The notes under the pieces were generated by a model that saw only the letters and a program-made list of their open reading frames with translations, was not told where the DNA came from and did not search any database. From Neokomagataea tanensis (lineage in GTDB: Bacteria; Pseudomonadota; Alphaproteobacteria; Acetobacterales; Acetobacteraceae), in contig NZ_CP032485.1 of NCBI RefSeq assembly GCF_006542335.1, positions 2,029,001-2,093,000 of the forward strand: a stretch of DNA of 64,000 nt, given 5' to 3'. The position numbers and the translations under genes were made by a program. This document shows positions 60,949 to 64,000 of this stretch, in pieces (positions within the stretch are counted from its first letter, which is position 1; each line of letters begins with the position of its first letter).

Positions 60949-62022
60949 ATGTCAGACAACAGTTTTGGGCGTCTTTTTAGAGTAACAACTTGGGGTGAGA
61001 GCCACGGCCCAGCCATAGGCTGCGTTGTCGATGGTTGCCCGCCACGCCTGAAACTGTCTGAAGAAGACATTCAACCTTGGCTGGACCGCCGTAGGCCGGG
61101 CCAGTCACGGTTCACGACGCAAAGGCGTGAGCCGGATACGGTGCGAATCCTCTCTGGTGTTTTTGAGGGGATGACCACCGGTACGCCGATCTCATTAATG
61201 ATTGAAAACACAGATCAGCGCTCAAAAGATTACGGTGATATTGCGCGGCGTTACCGGCCCGGTCACGCCGATATTGCGTATGATATGAAATATGGGCACC
61301 GGGACTATCGCGGGGGCGGGCGTTCGTCAGCGCGTGAAACGGCAATGCGGGTTGCGGCAGGTGCCGTTGCGCGGGTTGTTCTTCGTCAACTTTTTGGCGA
61401 GGAGTTGTCTATCCGTGCGGCCTTGGTCAGCATTGGTGACAAATCTATCAATCGTACTCATTGGGATTGGTCCGAGACGGAGCGCAATCCACTTTGGTGC
61501 CCAGATCCGGCAATCGTCGAAGAGTGGCAGTCTTTGTTGGACGGAGTGCGTAAAGCCGGCTCGTCTATCGGTGCGGTCGTCGAGGTTGTGGCAGAGAACG
61601 TACCAGCCGGCTTGGGAGCGCCGCTCTATGGCAAGCTAGATGGTGATCTGGCCTCGGCATTAATGGGCATCAATGGTGTTAAGGGTGTAGAGATAGGGGA
61701 CGGTTTTGCCGTTTCACGCCTACGTGGTGAAGAAAATGCGGACCCTATTCGCCCGGGGCCTGTTTTTGAAGCAAATCATGCTGGCGGTATTTTGGGTGGT
61801 ATCTCGACGGGCCAGCCCGTTGTTGCACGCTTTGCGATTAAGCCAACAAGCTCAATTTTAACCCCAGTGCCAAGCATTACCAGCGCGGGCGATGCTGTGG
61901 ATGTTATGACGAAAGGGCGCCATGACCCTTGCATCGGCATTCGGGCGGTGCCTGTTGCTGAAGCGATGATGGCGTGCGTGTTAGCAGATCATGCGCTGCG
62001 GCACAGAGGGCAGTGCGGGTAG
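60949..62022 (+). CDS. aroC: Chorismate synthase
   Basis: Forms chorismate, the branch point of aromatic amino acid synthesis, with reduced FMN. It has 357 residues. The three family signatures appear in order: [17 protein letters not shown] near the N-terminus; [20 protein letters not shown] and SARETAMR in the middle; RGRHDP-type sequence [19 protein letters not shown] near the end. It is in one operon with fabI and ends at a clear terminator. Pairing with fabI is common in this family of bacteria. Confidence 0.97.
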   Translation: MSDNSFGRLFRVTTWGESHGPAIGCVVDGCPPRLKLSEEDIQPWLDRRRPGQSRFTTQRREPDTVRILSGVFEGMTTGTPISLMIENTDQRSKDYGDIARRYRPGHADIAYDMKYGHRDYRGGGRSSARETAMRVAAGAVARVVLRQLFGEELSIRAALVSIGDKSINRTHWDWSETERNPLWCPDPAIVEEWQSLLDGVRKAGSSIGAVVEVVAENVPAGLGAPLYGKLDGDLASALMGINGVKGVEIGDGFAVSRLRGEENADPIRPGPVFEANHAGGILGGISTGQPVVARFAIKPTSSILTPVPSITSAGDAVDVMTKGRHDPCIGIRAVPVAEAMMACVLADHALRHRGQCG

Positions 62023-62030
62023 GATAGAGT

Positions 62031-62062
62031 GTGGTTGGCTACATGAACCAACCACATCTTTT
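62031..62062. terminator. Terminator of fabI-aroC
   Basis: A perfect 8-bp inverted repeat (gtggttgg 62031-62038, ccaaccac 62048-62055) with a 9-base loop, followed by atcttttgtttt. It lies between aroC and the convergent OsmC-family gene. Confidence 0.8.
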
Positions 62063-62065
62063 GTT

Positions 62066-62497
62066 TTAGCTGTTCAGCGCTGCATCCAGAGTGATTTCAG
62101 CGTTGATCACCTTGGAAAGTGGGCAGCCGGCTTTTGCGGTGTTTGCCAACTCAAGAAACTTCTCTTCTGTTGCGCCGGGTACTGTGCCGCGGAGCTTGAG
62201 GTGCACCTTGCTGATAGCAAAGCCGTCTTTTACCTGATCAAGCGAGACTGTGGCTTCCGTATCTAGGGCGGTTGCCGTTAAGCCAGCATTGCCCAGAATG
62301 AGGGAGAGGGCCATGGTGAAGCAGCCCGCGTGTGCGGCTCCCAGCAGCTCTTCAGGGTTTGTTCCGGGCTTATCTTCAAAACGTGTGTTGAAGCCGTAAG
62401 GCTGAGACGAGAGGGCACCGCTCTGGGTTGAGATGGTACCTTTGCCTTCTTTGATTGGGCCGCTCCAGTGAGCGGAAGCCGTCTTCAAAATGGTCAT
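62066..62497 (-). CDS. OsmC/Ohr family peroxiredoxin
   Basis: A 143-residue thiol peroxidase. The two redox cysteines are Cys59 (AAHAGCFTMAL) and Cys125 (AKAGCPLSKV), the OsmC/Ohr pattern. It likely reduces organic hydroperoxides, with lipoyl or other dithiols as electron source in the family. I chose the start at 62497 (MTILKTASAHW), where homologues begin; the frame extends 75 codons upstream over the divergent promoter region. It is a single gene. Whether it is OsmC or YhfA-like is uncertain. Confidence 0.9.
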   Translation of the reverse strand: MTILKTASAHWSGPIKEGKGTISTQSGALSSQPYGFNTRFEDKPGTNPEELLGAAHAGCFTMALSLILGNAGLTATALDTEATVSLDQVKDGFAISKVHLKLRGTVPGATEEKFLELANTAKAGCPLSKVINAEITLDAALNS

Positions 62498-62876
62498 ATG
62501 CATAGACTCCAATGAGGCTAAGAGTGCGTTGTGACGGTCCTTCCAACGCATTGAAGTGGTCAGTGTTGCCTCATAAAAAAACATCTCTGTGTGATGTGAA
62601 AAGAGCAGAGGTGGGTGGGGATGTGGATGGTCGTTGTTTCGTGGCGGTTTTCTGAGGAAACTACCACATCTAGTCCTGTGGATGATTTTGACCCCTAGAT
62701 ATAGGGGGTGGGTCAGACACACAATGAGCTTCTTTGCAAGCGAAGAGTTTGCTTGCGGTCCGCCCGCAAGGTGTGGAATTGGGGGGGTAGAAATTCAAAA
62801 AAACATGACGGAGTTCGGAGTCAACGCGATGTTCGTTGGTCTGCTCTGTTGAGACGTTAAAGTGGTGGAGATACGC
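62498..62876. promoter_or_regulatory. Divergent control region with NrdR-box-like palindrome
   Basis: A 379-base stretch between the OsmC-family gene and nrdA with no convincing gene. It contains a perfect palindromic pair CCCCTA-GATA-TAGGGG at 62692-62707, which matches 11 of 16 positions of the NrdR consensus, and an imperfect partner CCACA ... TGTGG at 62664-62681 (centre 27 bases away; the usual spacing is 31-32). NrdR control of the reductase is therefore possible. A ggtggag at 62864-62870 is the ribosome site of nrdA. Confidence 0.45.
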
Positions 62877-64000
62877 ATGAGCCTGCATGACGAGACCTTG
62901 GAAGCATCAACGGATGTCCAGCGTTCAAGCGACAGTGTTCATAGTGTACGGCCACCTGTAGACCATCCCTTCGGTGAAGCATCTTCAGCTTCTCAGGAAG
63001 AGGGTGAATTGTTTGAGCACGTAGTGCAGTTGCCCGGTCATCATGCAGTGCGGGTAGATCACAGCCGCGACCGACTTTTGACGGATTTCGGTAAAGCGAC
63101 GCTGGATAATCGCTACCTTCTGCCGGGTGAGCGCTACCAAGATATTTTCGCGCGTGTTGCGTCTTACTACGGTGCTGACGCGGGGCATGCTCAGCGTCTG
63201 TACGACTACATCTCTCAGCATTGGTTCATGCCTGCGACACCCATTTTGTCGAATGGTGGTACCTCGCGCGGCCTGCCAATCTCTTGCTTTCTGAACGAAG
63301 CAGAAGACAGCCTTGAGGGTATCGTTGGGCTTTGGAACGAGAATGTCTGGCTTGCGTCCAAGGGGGGCGGGATCGGCTCTTACTGGGGCAATCTGCGTTC
63401 CATTGGCGAAAATATCGGTAAAAATGGTAAAACTTCAGGCGTTATTCCATTTATCCGAGTGATGGACAGCCTGACGCTGGCCATCTCGCAGGGGTCTCTC
63501 CGCCGTGGATCTGCTGCTGTTTATTTGCCGGTGTGGCATCCTGAAATCGAAGAATTCACGGAGATACGTCGCCCCACAGGTGGTGACCCGAATCGTAAGG
63601 CCCTTAACCTTCATCACGGTGTCTTGGTGACGGACGCTTTCATGCGTGCTGTCGAAAATGACGAAGAATGGGCTTTGCTCTCCCCGAAAGATCACAGCAT
63701 CATTCGGAAGATCTCTGCGCGTGGTTTGTGGATCCGTATCCTCACAGCGCGCATGGAGCAAGGCGAGCCTTACATCATCTACTCTGACCATGTGAACCGC
63801 GCTCGCCCGGAGCATCACAAACTGGCTGGGTTAGAAGTAAAAACATCTAACCTATGCGCGGAAATTACGCTGCCGACGGGCATTGACCAGCACGGCAAAA
63901 ACCGTACGGCAGTGTGCTGCTTGTCCTCGTTGAATCTGGAAACATGGGACGAGTGGAAAGATAATCCGCAGTTTATCGAAGACGTAATGCTGTTCCTTGA
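62877..64000 (+). CDS. nrdA: Class I ribonucleotide reductase, alpha subunit (partial)
   Basis: The catalytic subunit that makes deoxyribonucleotides; the gene runs off the window end with 374 codons seen. ATG 62877 follows a good ribosome site. After a polar N-terminus (about 1-70) the barrel begins with PATPILSNGGTSRGLPISCF, which holds the first redox cysteine. Then come SKGGGIGSYWGNLRSIGE, the SGVIPFIRV and RRGSAAVYLPVWHPEIEEF stretches, and SNLCAEITLP with the active-site cysteine. No full ATP cone is visible at the N-terminus, so overall activity control may be missing. Class and subclass cannot be finished without the rest and its nrdB. Confidence 0.9.
   Translation, partial: MSLHDETLEASTDVQRSSDSVHSVRPPVDHPFGEASSASQEEGELFEHVVQLPGHHAVRVDHSRDRLLTDFGKATLDNRYLLPGERYQDIFARVASYYGADAGHAQRLYDYISQHWFMPATPILSNGGTSRGLPISCFLNEAEDSLEGIVGLWNENVWLASKGGGIGSYWGNLRSIGENIGKNGKTSGVIPFIRVMDSLTLAISQGSLRRGSAAVYLPVWHPEIEEFTEIRRPTGGDPNRKALNLHHGVLVTDAFMRAVENDEEWALLSPKDHSIIRKISARGLWIRILTARMEQGEPYIIYSDHVNRARPEHHKLAGLEVKTSNLCAEITLPTGIDQHGKNRTAVCCLSSLNLETWDEWKDNPQFIEDVMLFL

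Noticed and set aside
62634..62852. 72-codon frame in the OsmC-nrdA divergent region
   Set aside because: No ribosome site, low-quality composition, and it runs across the palindromes that look regulatory.
1..64000. CRISPR arrays, insertion sequences, prophage genes, rRNA operons
   Set aside because: I saw no regular spaced repeats, no transposase or integrase signature and no rRNA sequence in the window.

Overview
The window is a stretch of alphaproteobacterial chromosome, most likely from an acetic acid bacterium (Acetobacteraceae, Gluconobacter-like group). The evidence is the argS-SPOR-scpA-scpB-tat-serS gene order, a circularly permuted two-piece tmRNA gene beside an alpha-type sspB, an alphaproteobacterial RpoH, a short-type 6-phosphogluconate dehydrogenase with gluconokinase and a polyol dehydrogenase, and an OprB sugar porin. 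The genus cannot be fixed from sequence reading alone. There is no prophage, transposase, CRISPR array or rRNA operon. Base composition is moderate, with AT-richer patches around 11.9-12.0, 33.4-33.6, 43.2-43.3 and 54.4-54.5 kb.

Layout. 0-7.1 kb: a tight operon of argS, a SPOR-domain membrane protein, scpA, scpB, tatB, tatC and serS; the nagZ and tatA genes usual in this order are missing. 7.3-16.8 kb: a short-chain dehydrogenase, a 1243-residue multi-domain glycosyltransferase on the minus strand, metX-metW, a nitroreductase, a DEAD-box helicase interrupted by a frameshift in a C run, and an Spx/ArsC-like protein. 16.8-23 kb: a possible nutrient-acquisition island with a TonB-dependent receptor, a class V PLP enzyme, a divergent Lrp regulator and an APC permease. 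23-25.4 kb: a membrane-anchored, apparently inactive relative of the exonuclease VII large subunit that overlaps a glycosyltransferase tail to tail, then a lipoprotein. 25.5-31.2 kb: gap-pgk, a small secreted protein, rpoH, an RluD-type pseudouridine synthase head to head with a small membrane protein, and an ArsR regulator. 31.2-40.8 kb: an Old Yellow Enzyme, rlmB, tRNA-Tyr, oprB, a DUF1643 protein, a periplasmic peroxiredoxin, a SPOR-containing lytic transglycosylase, a Wzm/Wzt-type exporter, a VOC protein and sspB.

40.9-54.4 kb: ssrA, thyX, a 53-residue membrane protein, a dienelactone hydrolase, a SARP/BTAD-type regulator split into two overlapping frames, a DUF3576 lipoprotein, leuS, lptE, holA and a YhaO/YhaN-like nuclease-ATPase pair. 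54.5-64 kb: a sugar operon (HAD phosphatase, gnd, gntK, polyol dehydrogenase), then usp and pdxH on the minus strand, fabI-aroC, an OsmC protein and the 5' part of a class I ribonucleotide reductase alpha gene cut off by the window end.

The genes are mostly housekeeping. The most unusual items are the exonuclease VII-like membrane protein, the repeat-bearing triple-module glycosyltransferase, the split regulator and split helicase (each restored by one extra base in a G or C run), the TonB/PLP-enzyme/Lrp/permease island, and the two-piece tmRNA with its adaptor gene next door.
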